NCBI RefSeq assembly: GCF_026898115.1
Contig: NZ_CP114036.1
Coordinates: forward strand, 5,822,001 to 5,886,000
Reading direction: 5' to 3'
From: Streptomyces sp. S465
GTDB lineage: Bacteria > Actinomycetota > Actinomycetes > Streptomycetales > Streptomycetaceae
Length of the DNA stretch: 64,000 nt
How positions within the stretch are numbered: position 1 is the stretch's first letter; each line of letters begins with the position of its first letter. Positions 32,337 through 40,429 of the stretch are shown one piece after another. The notes beneath the pieces were generated by a model. The model did not search any database. It was not told where the DNA came from and saw nothing but the letters and a program-made list of their open reading frames with translations. Position numbers and translations under genes: made by a program.

Positions 32337-33212
32337 GTGAGCCCCACCGACCCCGACGTCCTGCTCGGCCCCGCCGACATCCGCGAACTCGCGGCCCGGC
32401 TCGGCGTACGCCCCACCAAGCAGCGCGGCCAGAACTTCGTCATCGACGCCAACACGGTCCGCCGGATCGTCCGGACCGCCCAGGTGCGCCCCGAGGACGT
32501 GGTCGTCGAGGTCGGCCCCGGGCTCGGCTCGCTGACCCTCGCACTGCTGGAGGCCGCCGACCGGGTCACCGCGGTGGAGATCGACGACGTTCTCGCCGCC
32601 GCCCTCCCCACGACCGTCGCGGCCCGGCTGCCGCACCGCGCCGACCACTTCGCGCTGGTGCACAGCGACGCCCTGCGGGTGACCGAACTCCCCGGCCCCG
32701 CCCCGACCGCCCTGGTCGCCAACCTGCCCTACAACGTCGCCGTGCCCGTGCTGCTCCACATGCTCGGGCGCTTCCCGACCATCGAGCGGACCCTGGTCAT
32801 GGTCCAGTCCGAGGTCGCCGACCGGCTCGCCGCCGCACCCGGCTCCAAGGTCTACGGCGTCCCCTCCGTGAAGGCCGCCTGGTACGCCCACGTCAAGCGC
32901 GCGGGCGCGATCGGCCGCAACGTCTTCTGGCCCGCCCCCAACGTCGACTCCGGCCTGGTCTCACTGATACGCCGGGACGAGCCCCCACGCACCACCGCCA
33001 CCCGGGACGAGGTCTTCGCGGTGGTCGACGCGGCCTTCGCCCAGCGCCGCAAGACCCTCCGGGCGGCACTCGCCGGCTGGGCCGGTTCGGCGAAGGCCGC
33101 CGAGGAAGCCCTGACGGCCGCCGGCGTCTCCCCACAGGCGCGCGGCGAGTCACTGACGGTGGAGGACTTCGCCACGATCGCCGAACACCGCCCACCCCCA
33201 ACGCCCCGCTGA
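32337..33212 (+). CDS. rsmA: 16S rRNA dimethyladenosine transferase
   Basis: A 291-residue SAM methyltransferase (KsgA) that dimethylates two adjacent adenosines near the 3' end of 16S rRNA. Motifs: 'KQRGQNFVID' at the N-terminus, SAM motif I 'VEVGPGLGSLT', 'AVEID' and the catalytic 'NLPYN'. The GTG start has no ribosome site, but TAAACT (32325-32330) is 7 bp upstream, suggesting a leaderless mRNA. Downstream, ispE is separated by an unusual 692-bp repeat-rich gap. Confidence 0.93.
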   Translation: MSPTDPDVLLGPADIRELAARLGVRPTKQRGQNFVIDANTVRRIVRTAQVRPEDVVVEVGPGLGSLTLALLEAADRVTAVEIDDVLAAALPTTVAARLPHRADHFALVHSDALRVTELPGPAPTALVANLPYNVAVPVLLHMLGRFPTIERTLVMVQSEVADRLAAAPGSKVYGVPSVKAAWYAHVKRAGAIGRNVFWPAPNVDSGLVSLIRRDEPPRTTATRDEVFAVVDAAFAQRRKTLRAALAGWAGSAKAAEEALTAAGVSPQARGESLTVEDFATIAEHRPPPTPR

Positions 33213-33904
33213 CACCCGCACCGAACGCCTACGCCGCGCCGAGGCCCGGCGCCGAAGCCCGACGCCGAAGCCCGACGCAGAGGCCCGGCGCCCGTACTGG
33301 CCCGGTGTCCGTGCTGGCCCGGTGCCCATGCTGGGCTGGCGCCCGTGCTGGGCGGGGGCCGGTGCCGGGCTTTCGCGTCGGGTCGGCCGGGCTGGGGCCT
33401 GTGCCGGGTCGGAACCCGGCGCCGAGGGCCGGCACGGGGCCGTGCCGGGCGCCTGTGCCGGGTCGGAGTCATGGCGTCGAGGTCGGCGCCGTGCCGAAGT
33501 CTTGACGTGCTGGGCTGGGTCCTGTGCCGGGCTGGGCCAGTGCGGGGTCGGAGGCTGGCTGTCGGGCCAGAACCTGGCGCCGAGCCAAAGCCTGGCGGCA
33601 GTCGCTGCCGGGCTGGGGCCCGTGCTGGAGCTGGCGTCCGTGCCGGACCTGGGTCCGTGTCGGGCCGGAACTCGGCGCCGATACCTGGTGCCGAGCCGGG
33701 GAACCGGTCCGCCCCGGCGCCGGGCGCCCGCCGACGGGCGCGACAATGGCCGCAGCCGGTCCGCGACCACTGCGCGGCCGGTCCACGGGCCGACCGCATT
33801 CGGTCCGCATCTGGTCCGCGGCCGACCGCAGCCGGTCCGCGGCCGTCCCGTACCGCCCCGTCCCGATCCGTCCCCCCACCCCGCCCCAGAAGGAGCCCGC
33901 ATCC
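33213..33904. repeat. 692-bp repeat-rich non-coding region between rsmA and ispE
   Basis: Degenerate tandem units related to 'gtgccgggtcgg' and 'cccggcgccgaagcccgac' fill about 33230-33720, followed by a ccgcaNccggtccgcg-like stretch to about 33860. Open frames on both strands have Arg/Gly/Pro/Ala-only composition and no ribosome sites, so I call no gene. A ribosome site for ispE (agaaggag) lies at the right end. Confidence 0.7.
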
Positions 33905-34858
33905 GTGACCCGTCCCGTGACCGCCCGTGTGCCCGCCAAGGTCAACGTTCAGCTCGCGGTCGGCGGACTGCGTCCCGACGGGTTCCACGACCTCGCCAAC
34001 GTCTTCCTCGCCGTCGGGCTCCACGACGAGGTCACCGCCGCCCCCGCCGACACCCTCCGTCTCACCGTCGAGGGCGCGGACGCCGGTCAGGTGCCGCTGG
34101 ACCGCACCAACCTCGCCGCCCGCGCCGCCCTCGCGCTCGCCGAGCGGCATGGCATCGCGCCCGGCGTCCACCTCCACATCGTCAAGGACATCCCCGTCGC
34201 GGGCGGTATGGCGGGCGGCAGCGCGGACGCCGCCGGGGCGCTGCTGGCCTGCGACGCGCTGTGGGGCACCAAGGCCACCCGCGCCGAACTCCTCGATATC
34301 TGCGCCGAGTTGGGCAGTGACATCCCCTTCAGCCTCGTCGGCGGCGCGGCCCTCGGCCGGGGCCGGGGTGAGCTGCTGACCCCGCTGGAGACCGGGGGCA
34401 CCTTCCACTGGGTGTTCGCCGTGGCCGAGGGCGGGCTGTCCACCCCGGCCGTCTACCGCGAATGCGACCGGCTGCGCGAGGCGTCCGGCGTGGGCGCGAG
34501 TTCGGCCGACGTCCCCGACCCCGAGCCCTCCCCGGCGCTGCTGGAGGCGCTGCGCACCGGTGACGCCACCGCGCTGGCCGCCGCCGTCTCCAACGACCTT
34601 CAGCCCGCCGCGCTCTCGCTGCGCCCCGCGCTCGCCGATACCCTGCGCGCCGGCGCGGACGCGGGCGCACTCGCCTCCCTCGTCTCCGGCTCCGGTCCGA
34701 CCTGCGCCTTCCTCGCCAAGGACGCCGAGGGCGCGCGGGCGGTGGCGGACGAGCTGTCGGCTTCGGGCACCTGCCGCGCGGTCCGGATCACCTCCGGCCC
34801 GGTCCCCGGGGCGCGGCTCGTGGACGCGGCCCCCGGCGCACGGCTGGTGGACGGCTGA
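33905..34858 (+). CDS. ispE: 4-diphosphocytidyl-2-C-methyl-D-erythritol kinase
   Basis: A 317-residue GHMP kinase of the MEP isoprenoid pathway, phosphorylating CDP-methylerythritol. The N-terminal 'VPAKVNVQLAVGGLRPDGFH' pattern and the ATP-binding GHMP loop 'PVAGGMAGGSADAA' (97-110) are clear, followed by 'GSDIPFSL' and the C-terminal 'VSGSGPTCAFL'. The GTG at 33905 follows aaggag. The last residues contain a short duplicated 'GARLVD' motif. Confidence 0.93.
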   Translation: MTRPVTARVPAKVNVQLAVGGLRPDGFHDLANVFLAVGLHDEVTAAPADTLRLTVEGADAGQVPLDRTNLAARAALALAERHGIAPGVHLHIVKDIPVAGGMAGGSADAAGALLACDALWGTKATRAELLDICAELGSDIPFSLVGGAALGRGRGELLTPLETGGTFHWVFAVAEGGLSTPAVYRECDRLREASGVGASSADVPDPEPSPALLEALRTGDATALAAAVSNDLQPAALSLRPALADTLRAGADAGALASLVSGSGPTCAFLAKDAEGARAVADELSASGTCRAVRITSGPVPGARLVDAAPGARLVDG

Positions 34859-34918
34859 GCGAGGCGCCGCGCATGGCGACTACCCTGGGATGCCGATCGA
34901 TCCGCGTAATGGAGTGTG

Positions 34919-36739
34919 ATGGCGACCAACCTGGTCAACGTTGAATCCGTCGGCAAGGTGTACGGCACCCGTGCGCTGCTGGACGGCGTCTCCCTCGGGG
35001 TGAACGAGGGCGACCGCATCGGCGTCGTCGGCCGCAACGGCGACGGCAAGACCACGCTCATCCGGATCCTCGCCAAGCTGGAGCCCGCCGACGACGGCCG
35101 CGTCACCCACGCCGGTGATCTGCGGCTCGGCGTGCTCACCCAGCACGACTCCCTCGACCCCGCGGCCACCGTCCGCCACGAGGTGATCGGCGACCTCGCC
35201 GACCACGAGTGGGCCGGCGACGCCAAGATCCGGGACGTGCTCACCGGACTGTTCGGCGGGCTGGACCTGCCCGCCTTCCCGCAGGGGCTCGACACGGTCA
35301 TCGGCCCGCTGTCCGGCGGCGAGCGCCGCCGTATCGCGCTCGCCAAGCTGCTGATCGCCGAACAGGACCTGATCGTCCTCGACGAGCCCACCAACCACCT
35401 CGATGTCGAGGGCATCTCCTGGCTGGCCGGGCATCTGCGCGCCCGCCGCTCGGCCCTGGTGGTCGTCACCCACGACCGCTGGTTCCTCGACCAGGTCTGC
35501 ACCCGGATGTGGGACGTACAGCGCGGTGCCGTCCACGAGTACGAGGGCGGCTACAGCGACTACGTCTTCGCCCGCGCCGAGCGCGAGCGCATCGCCGCCA
35601 GCGAGGAGGCCAAGCGGCAGAACCTGATGCGCAAGGAACTGGCCTGGCTGCGCCGCGGCGCCCCCGCCCGCACCAGCAAGCCGCGCTTCCGCATCGAGGC
35701 CGCCAACGCGCTGATCGCCGATGTGCCACCGCCGCGCGACAGCGCCGAGCTGATGCGGTTCGCGGGCTCCCGGCTCGGCAAGACCGTCTTCGACCTGGAG
35801 GACGTGACCGTCACCGCCGGGCCCAAGGTGCTGCTCAAGCACCTGACCTGGCAGCTGGGGCCCGGCGACCGGATCGGCCTGGTGGGCGTGAACGGCGCGG
35901 GCAAGACCTCGCTGCTGCGGGCCCTCGCCGAGGCCGCGCGCAGTGAGGGCGAACAGCAGCCCGCCCAGGGCCGGATCGCGGTCGGCAAGACCGTAAGGCT
36001 CGCGTATCTGTCCCAGGAGGTCGCCGAACTCGACCGGAACCTGCGCGTCCTGGAAGCCGTCGAGCAGGTGCGGCAGCGCGTCGACCTCGGCAAGGGCCGG
36101 GAGATGACCGCCTCCCAGCTGTGCGAGAAGTTCGGCTTCACCAAGGAGAAGCAGTGGACCCCGGTCGGCGACCTCTCCGGCGGTGAGCGGCGCCGGCTCC
36201 AGATCCTGCGGCTGCTGATGGACGAGCCCAATGTGCTCTTCCTGGACGAGCCCACCAACGACCTGGACATCGAGACCCTCACCCAGCTGGAGGACCTGCT
36301 CGACGGCTGGCCCGGCTCGCTCATCGTCATCAGCCACGACCGGTACTTCATCGAGCGCACCACCGACCGGATCCTCGCGCTGCTGGGCGACGCCACCTTG
36401 CGGATGCTGCCGCGCGGCGTGGACGAGTACCTGGAGCGGCGGCAGCGCGCCCTGGCGGCGGCCGCCCCGGCCGCCGCCGCGCCCGCCAAGCAGAAGGCCG
36501 ACGAACAGGCCGCCCGGCAGCGGTCGGCGGCCGAGCAGCGCGCCGCCAAGAAGGAACTTCAGCGCATCGAGCGGCGGTTGGACCGGATCAGCGAGCAGGA
36601 GTCCGAGCTGCACGCGCGGATCGCCGAGCACGCCACGGACTTCACCAAGGTCGCCGAGCTCGATACCCAGCTGCGCGAGCTGACGGGGGAGCGGGACGAG
36701 CTGGAGACCCGCTGGCTGGAGCTGGCCGACGACGCGTGA
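34919..36739 (+). CDS. ABC-F family ATPase (Uup-like, ribosome-associated)
   Basis: A 606-residue protein with two ABC domains and no membrane segments. Walker A motifs: 'GRNGDGKT' (38-45) and 'GVNGAGKT' in the second half. Both signatures read 'LSGGE', and Walker B ends in 'LDEPTNHLD' and 'LDEPTNDLD', the ABC-F hallmark. The inter-domain linker is Arg-rich and the C-terminus is a Lys/Glu coiled coil (about 520-600), as in Uup. These proteins act on stalled or assembling ribosomes. ggag sits 4 nt before the ATG; GTG 34916 is an alternative. A role in antibiotic resistance is possible but not indicated. Confidence 0.9.
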   Translation: MATNLVNVESVGKVYGTRALLDGVSLGVNEGDRIGVVGRNGDGKTTLIRILAKLEPADDGRVTHAGDLRLGVLTQHDSLDPAATVRHEVIGDLADHEWAGDAKIRDVLTGLFGGLDLPAFPQGLDTVIGPLSGGERRRIALAKLLIAEQDLIVLDEPTNHLDVEGISWLAGHLRARRSALVVVTHDRWFLDQVCTRMWDVQRGAVHEYEGGYSDYVFARAERERIAASEEAKRQNLMRKELAWLRRGAPARTSKPRFRIEAANALIADVPPPRDSAELMRFAGSRLGKTVFDLEDVTVTAGPKVLLKHLTWQLGPGDRIGLVGVNGAGKTSLLRALAEAARSEGEQQPAQGRIAVGKTVRLAYLSQEVAELDRNLRVLEAVEQVRQRVDLGKGREMTASQLCEKFGFTKEKQWTPVGDLSGGERRRLQILRLLMDEPNVLFLDEPTNDLDIETLTQLEDLLDGWPGSLIVISHDRYFIERTTDRILALLGDATLRMLPRGVDEYLERRQRALAAAAPAAAAPAKQKADEQAARQRSAAEQRAAKKELQRIERRLDRISEQESELHARIAEHATDFTKVAELDTQLRELTGERDELETRWLELADDA

Positions 36740-37106
36740 CAGGGCGAGTGCACGGGTCACGCGGCGTGTGAGCGGTCGGTGCGTGTGCCGTCGACGTGCG
36801 GCCGACGTGTGGGCCGCTGCGGTGTGAGCGACTCGTGTGTGAGTGGCCTGAAAGCATGGTGTGAAGAGGCTGTGGCGAGGTGGCGCGGGCCCTGACAACG
36901 GTCCCGTCACAGGCCGGTCTCAGCTGGTCGATGACCTGGACACCGGCCCTTAATACACCTCTTACGGGTGATACAAAGAACTCCCGCCTGCCTTCCGCTC
37001 ACTGGCGGGGTTCCATGTCCGATTCGCTCCTTCCCGGAGGACTTTGACCGCCGGGATCGCGGGGGAGGCCGGTCGGGCGATGGGTCCCGCATCAGAAGGA
37101 TTTCGC
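36740..37106. other. 367-bp intergenic region without a gene
   Basis: The first half is G/T-rich on the + strand with scattered 'tgtgagcg' repeats. Near 36950-36990 the sequence is less GC-rich (cccttaatacacctcttacg), the best place for the promoter of the next gene, but I cannot fix -10/-35 positions. No clear terminator for the ABC-F gene is visible. Confidence 0.5.
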
Positions 37107-38966
37107 ATGTCACAGCCGCCTCCGCCGCCCAACCAGCCGCCGCAGGGCGGCTTTGGTGCGCCGCAGGAACCGGGTTACGGCTATCCGCAGCAGCCGCCCA
37201 CTCCGCCTCCGGGCCAGCAGGGTTACGGCTATCCGCAGGCACCCGGCCAACCGCCGCAGACCCCGCCGCCGCCACCGGCGCCCCCGGCGGCACCGCCCGC
37301 CCCGCCGCAGACGCCCCCGCAGGGCGCCGGCGGCTACGGCTACCCGGCGCAGCCGGCGTACGGTCAGCCGGGCCAGGGAGGCGCGCCGTCACCGTACGCA
37401 TCCGGCCAGCAGCAGCCGTACGGACAGCAGTACGGCCAGTCCCCGTACGGGCAGCCGCAGTTCGGCCAGCAGCAGTACGGCCAGCCGACGCAGCCCCAGT
37501 ACCCCGGTGGCCCCGCTCCGGCCGGTCCCGGCGGCCCCGGCCAGTCCAAGCAGCGCATGGCGGTCATCGTCAGCGCCGTGGTCGCGGTCGCGCTGATCAT
37601 CGGCGGCGGCATCTGGTTCGCCACCAAGGACGACGGTGGCGGCAGCGAGGCCAAGGGCAAGGACAAGGACAAGCAGTCCAGCCAGGGCACCTCGAGCGGT
37701 TCCTCCGGGGGCAAGGACGAGCCCGCCGATGTCATCGAGGCCAAGCTGCTCAACAAGGTACCGATGCCCAAGGTCTCCGACCAGGTCACCGTCGAGGGCA
37801 TGTGGGCCACCGACGACACCTTCGTGAAGGCCGATGTCTACAAGATCGTCGGATATCCGCTCGACGGCGGCGCCGCGAAGTGGACGATCCCGCTGGACGG
37901 CGCGGTCTGCTGGTCCTCGGACCACCTCACCAAGGACGGCCTGACCACGGTCCTCTACGAGGAGGCCAAGCCGTCCGCCGAGAACAAGTACCCCAGCTGC
38001 ACCGAGGTCGGGCTGCTCGACCTGAAAAAGGGCAAGATGCTCTGGCACCGGAACGTCAAGGAGGGTGACGACAAGGTCCGCTTCGACGAGGTCACCATCG
38101 GCGGCGGCACCGTGGCCGCGGGCGGCACCAGCGGCGGCGCCGCCTGGTCCACCTCGGGCAAGGCGCTGTGGAAGCCGAAGCTGGGCGCGAACTGCTCGGA
38201 CGACGGCTACGCGGGCGGCGAGGACAAGCTGGTCGCGGTGCGCCGCTGCGGCGACTACGACAACCCGCAGATGCAGGTCCAGACGCTGAACCCGAAGACC
38301 GGCGCGGTGAAGTCGGCCTACAAGGTCTCGCAGGGCATCGACTACGTCCACGTCGCCTCCGTCGACCCGCTGGTGATCGGCGTCGACGCCGGTGACTCGA
38401 CCGGCTCGGCTGTCTCGGACTTCCTGTCCATCGACGACAGCGCCAAGACCGGCAAGGTGCTCGGCAAGATCGGCACCGAGAACGGCAAGTACGACGCCAA
38501 GTGCGAGTCCACCAACGTCGAGGGCTGCCGGAAGATCGCCATCAGCAAGTCGGCCAACGCCCTCTTCCTCGGCTCCGAGGAGCGCAGCGACTCCAGCGCC
38601 GCGACGGCCAACGAGGTCGTGGCCTTCAGCCTGGAGACCGGCAAGGCGATCGGGAAGACCGACGGCGTCAAGGACGCCGCGCTCATCCCGCTCGGGCTCG
38701 ACGAGGACGGCTCCGTCCTCGCCTACCAGGAGAGCACCTACAACTCCGGCGGCGCGGTCTGGCGGATCGACCCCAAGTCGTACGCCAAGACCAAGCTGTT
38801 CCAGAACGACGTCGAGAGCTACGACATGGAGTCGAAGTTCAGCACCAGCTACTCGGACATCATCTACTCCGGGGAGCACCTCTTCATGGGCGACGTCTAC
38901 GCCACCAAGCCCTCGGGCACCTACGACCAGGACGACCCGCTGGCGGTCATCTTCGGCGCGGGCTGA
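37107..38966 (+). CDS. Membrane-anchored beta-propeller (PQQ-like) protein
   Basis: A 619-residue protein. Residues 1-150 are Pro/Gln/Gly/Tyr-rich with repeats such as 'QQYGQSPYGQPQFGQQQYGQ', predicted disordered and cytoplasmic. One helix (about 152-174, 'MAVIVSAVVAVALIIGGGIW') anchors a roughly 430-residue extracytoplasmic part with PQQ-like propeller repeats ('LLDLKKGKMLWHRNV', 'VVAFSLETGKAIGKTDG'). Streptomyces have several such proteins, some beside kinases; none is adjacent here. The ATG follows agaagga. Function unknown; the propeller may bind cell-wall ligands or proteins. Confidence 0.85.
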   Translation: MSQPPPPPNQPPQGGFGAPQEPGYGYPQQPPTPPPGQQGYGYPQAPGQPPQTPPPPPAPPAAPPAPPQTPPQGAGGYGYPAQPAYGQPGQGGAPSPYASGQQQPYGQQYGQSPYGQPQFGQQQYGQPTQPQYPGGPAPAGPGGPGQSKQRMAVIVSAVVAVALIIGGGIWFATKDDGGGSEAKGKDKDKQSSQGTSSGSSGGKDEPADVIEAKLLNKVPMPKVSDQVTVEGMWATDDTFVKADVYKIVGYPLDGGAAKWTIPLDGAVCWSSDHLTKDGLTTVLYEEAKPSAENKYPSCTEVGLLDLKKGKMLWHRNVKEGDDKVRFDEVTIGGGTVAAGGTSGGAAWSTSGKALWKPKLGANCSDDGYAGGEDKLVAVRRCGDYDNPQMQVQTLNPKTGAVKSAYKVSQGIDYVHVASVDPLVIGVDAGDSTGSAVSDFLSIDDSAKTGKVLGKIGTENGKYDAKCESTNVEGCRKIAISKSANALFLGSEERSDSSAATANEVVAFSLETGKAIGKTDGVKDAALIPLGLDEDGSVLAYQESTYNSGGAVWRIDPKSYAKTKLFQNDVESYDMESKFSTSYSDIIYSGEHLFMGDVYATKPSGTYDQDDPLAVIFGAG

Positions 38967-38991
38967 CCCGGCGCCCGCCCGGCTGCACCAC

Positions 38992-39024
38992 GGCCCCGCC
39001 CGTACTCACCGTACGGACGGGGCC
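38992..39024. terminator. Terminator after beta-propeller gene
   Basis: ggccccgcccgtac (38992-39005) pairs with gtacggacggggcc (39011-39024), one mismatch, 5-nt loop tcacc, 25 bp after the stop. Confidence 0.85.
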
Positions 39025-39223
39025 GCCGCTTTCGCGGCGGCGGAGCGCCGGGGCGCGCGCCCTCACGGAACCCGACCGCACCGATCCGATTCGGACGTCA
39101 ACCGGATGTCAAGTAGGCACGAATGGCCGGGATTTCGGCATTCCGGGGGGCTTCTGGCCGGTAGGGGGCGCGCAACGTCGAACAAGCGTGTAGCTTTCCC
39201 CCCTGAGCGAATGGGGGGAGCTC

Positions 39224-40006
39224 ATGGGCGTGCGACTCATGGTGGTCGACGATCACCGTCTGCTCGCGGAGGCGCTCGCCTCCGCGCTGAAGCTGCGCGG
39301 GCATCGGGTGCTCGCCGCGGCGGCGCCGAGCGCGGGCGCGGCGGACCTGGTGGTGAGCCGGGCACCGGAGGTGTGCCTGCTGGGCACCGCGTCACCCGCG
39401 GAACCGGGAGTGTTCGACCCGGTCGTGCGGATCAAGAAGGAACGGCCGCAGGTCGCGGTCGTGGTGCTCGGCCCGGTGCCGAGCCCGCGCGGCATCGCCG
39501 CCGCCTTCGCCGCCGGGGCGTCCGGCTATGTGCGCCACGACGAGCGGATCGAGGGTGTCGAACGTGCCATGACGAAGGCGCGCGCGGGCGAGGCCGCCGT
39601 GGCGCCCCAGCTGCTCCAGGGGGCGTTCGCCGAACTGCTCAACCCCGCGGCCCAGCCCGACGACGAGGGGGCCCGGCTGCTGCGCATGCTGACCCCGCGC
39701 GAGGTGGAGGTGCTGGTGCGGGTCGCCGAGGGCGAGGACACCCGGCTGATCGCGGCGGGCATGGGGATCGCACCCAGCACGGCCCGCACCCATGTGCAGC
39801 GGGTGCTGATGAAGCTGGGGGTGGGCTCGCGGCTGGAGGCGGCGGCCCTGGCGGCGCGCACCGGGCTGCTGGACCGCGCGGCGACCCGCCGGGAGGCAGC
39901 GCCCCCGCCCCAGCCCCCCGCGGCGCCCCAGCCCCAGCCGTCCGTGTCGCCCTCGCCGAAGCCGCCCCCGCCCCCGTTCCCGCCCCCGCCCCCGTCGGCG
40001 CCGTAG
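39224..40006 (+). CDS. LuxR-type regulator with degenerate receiver domain
   Basis: A 260-residue protein. The N-terminal half has receiver-like 'MVVDDHRLLAEALASAL', keeping the acidic pair (Asp9, Asp10), but the phosphoacceptor position reads Gly ('CLLGTAS', about residue 54) and the usual Lys is replaced ('GYVRHDE'). Phosphorylation-independent control is therefore likely. A GerE/LuxR helix-turn-helix follows ('LTPREVEVLVRVAEGE', 'STARTHVQRVLMKLGV'), then a Pro-rich tail of about 40 residues. A good ribosome site (ggggag) precedes the ATG. No kinase is adjacent. The TTA-containing LuxR at 45.9 kb has the same layout. Confidence 0.85.
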   Translation: MGVRLMVVDDHRLLAEALASALKLRGHRVLAAAAPSAGAADLVVSRAPEVCLLGTASPAEPGVFDPVVRIKKERPQVAVVVLGPVPSPRGIAAAFAAGASGYVRHDERIEGVERAMTKARAGEAAVAPQLLQGAFAELLNPAAQPDDEGARLLRMLTPREVEVLVRVAEGEDTRLIAAGMGIAPSTARTHVQRVLMKLGVGSRLEAAALAARTGLLDRAATRREAAPPPQPPAAPQPQPSVSPSPKPPPPPFPPPPPSAP

Positions 40007-40035
40007 CCCGGCCCGGTCGGCCCTCGCGGCGCCGG

Positions 40036-40356
40036 TCAGCCCTCGCCGGCCCCGGCCCCGGGCCGGGGCTCCGGCTTGGGCGCTGCCCCCGGGGCGGACA
40101 GGGGCCTGAGCCTCATCCAGAGCAGGAAGAGCAGGCCGACCGCGAGCACGCACCAGCCGGTCCAGAGGTTGATGTTGATGCCCGACGCCTTCCGCACATC
40201 GGCGTCGGAGGCGGTGAACCCGGCGATGAGGACGATGATCCCGTAGATCGTGAACAGCCCGCCGATGATGCGCCGCACATCGAACAGCCGGGCCGCGGTC
40301 GCCGACTTCTGCGCCAGCTCCTCGACCTCGTGCTGGTACTCGTACTCCTCACTCAT
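40036..40356 (-). CDS. Small two-helix membrane protein, likely symporter partner
   Basis: A 106-residue protein with a charged N-terminus ('EEYEYQHEVEELAQKSAT'), two helices ('IIGGLFTIYGIIVLIAGF' and 'WCVLAVGLLFLLWM') and a Pro-rich tail. AAGGAG precedes the ATG. It lies 73 bp downstream of the sodium/solute symporter on the same strand, like the small partners found beside some SSS transporters. An accessory-subunit role is inferred from position alone. Confidence 0.75.
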   Translation of the reverse strand: MSEEYEYQHEVEELAQKSATAARLFDVRRIIGGLFTIYGIIVLIAGFTASDADVRKASGININLWTGWCVLAVGLLFLLWMRLRPLSAPGAAPKPEPRPGAGAGEG

Positions 40357-40429
40357 GGCGCGGGCTCCTTGTCCGGCGAAGATCAGGCGGAAGTCAGGCG
40401 AAGGGGCAGGGAAAGGGGCAGGCGAAGGC

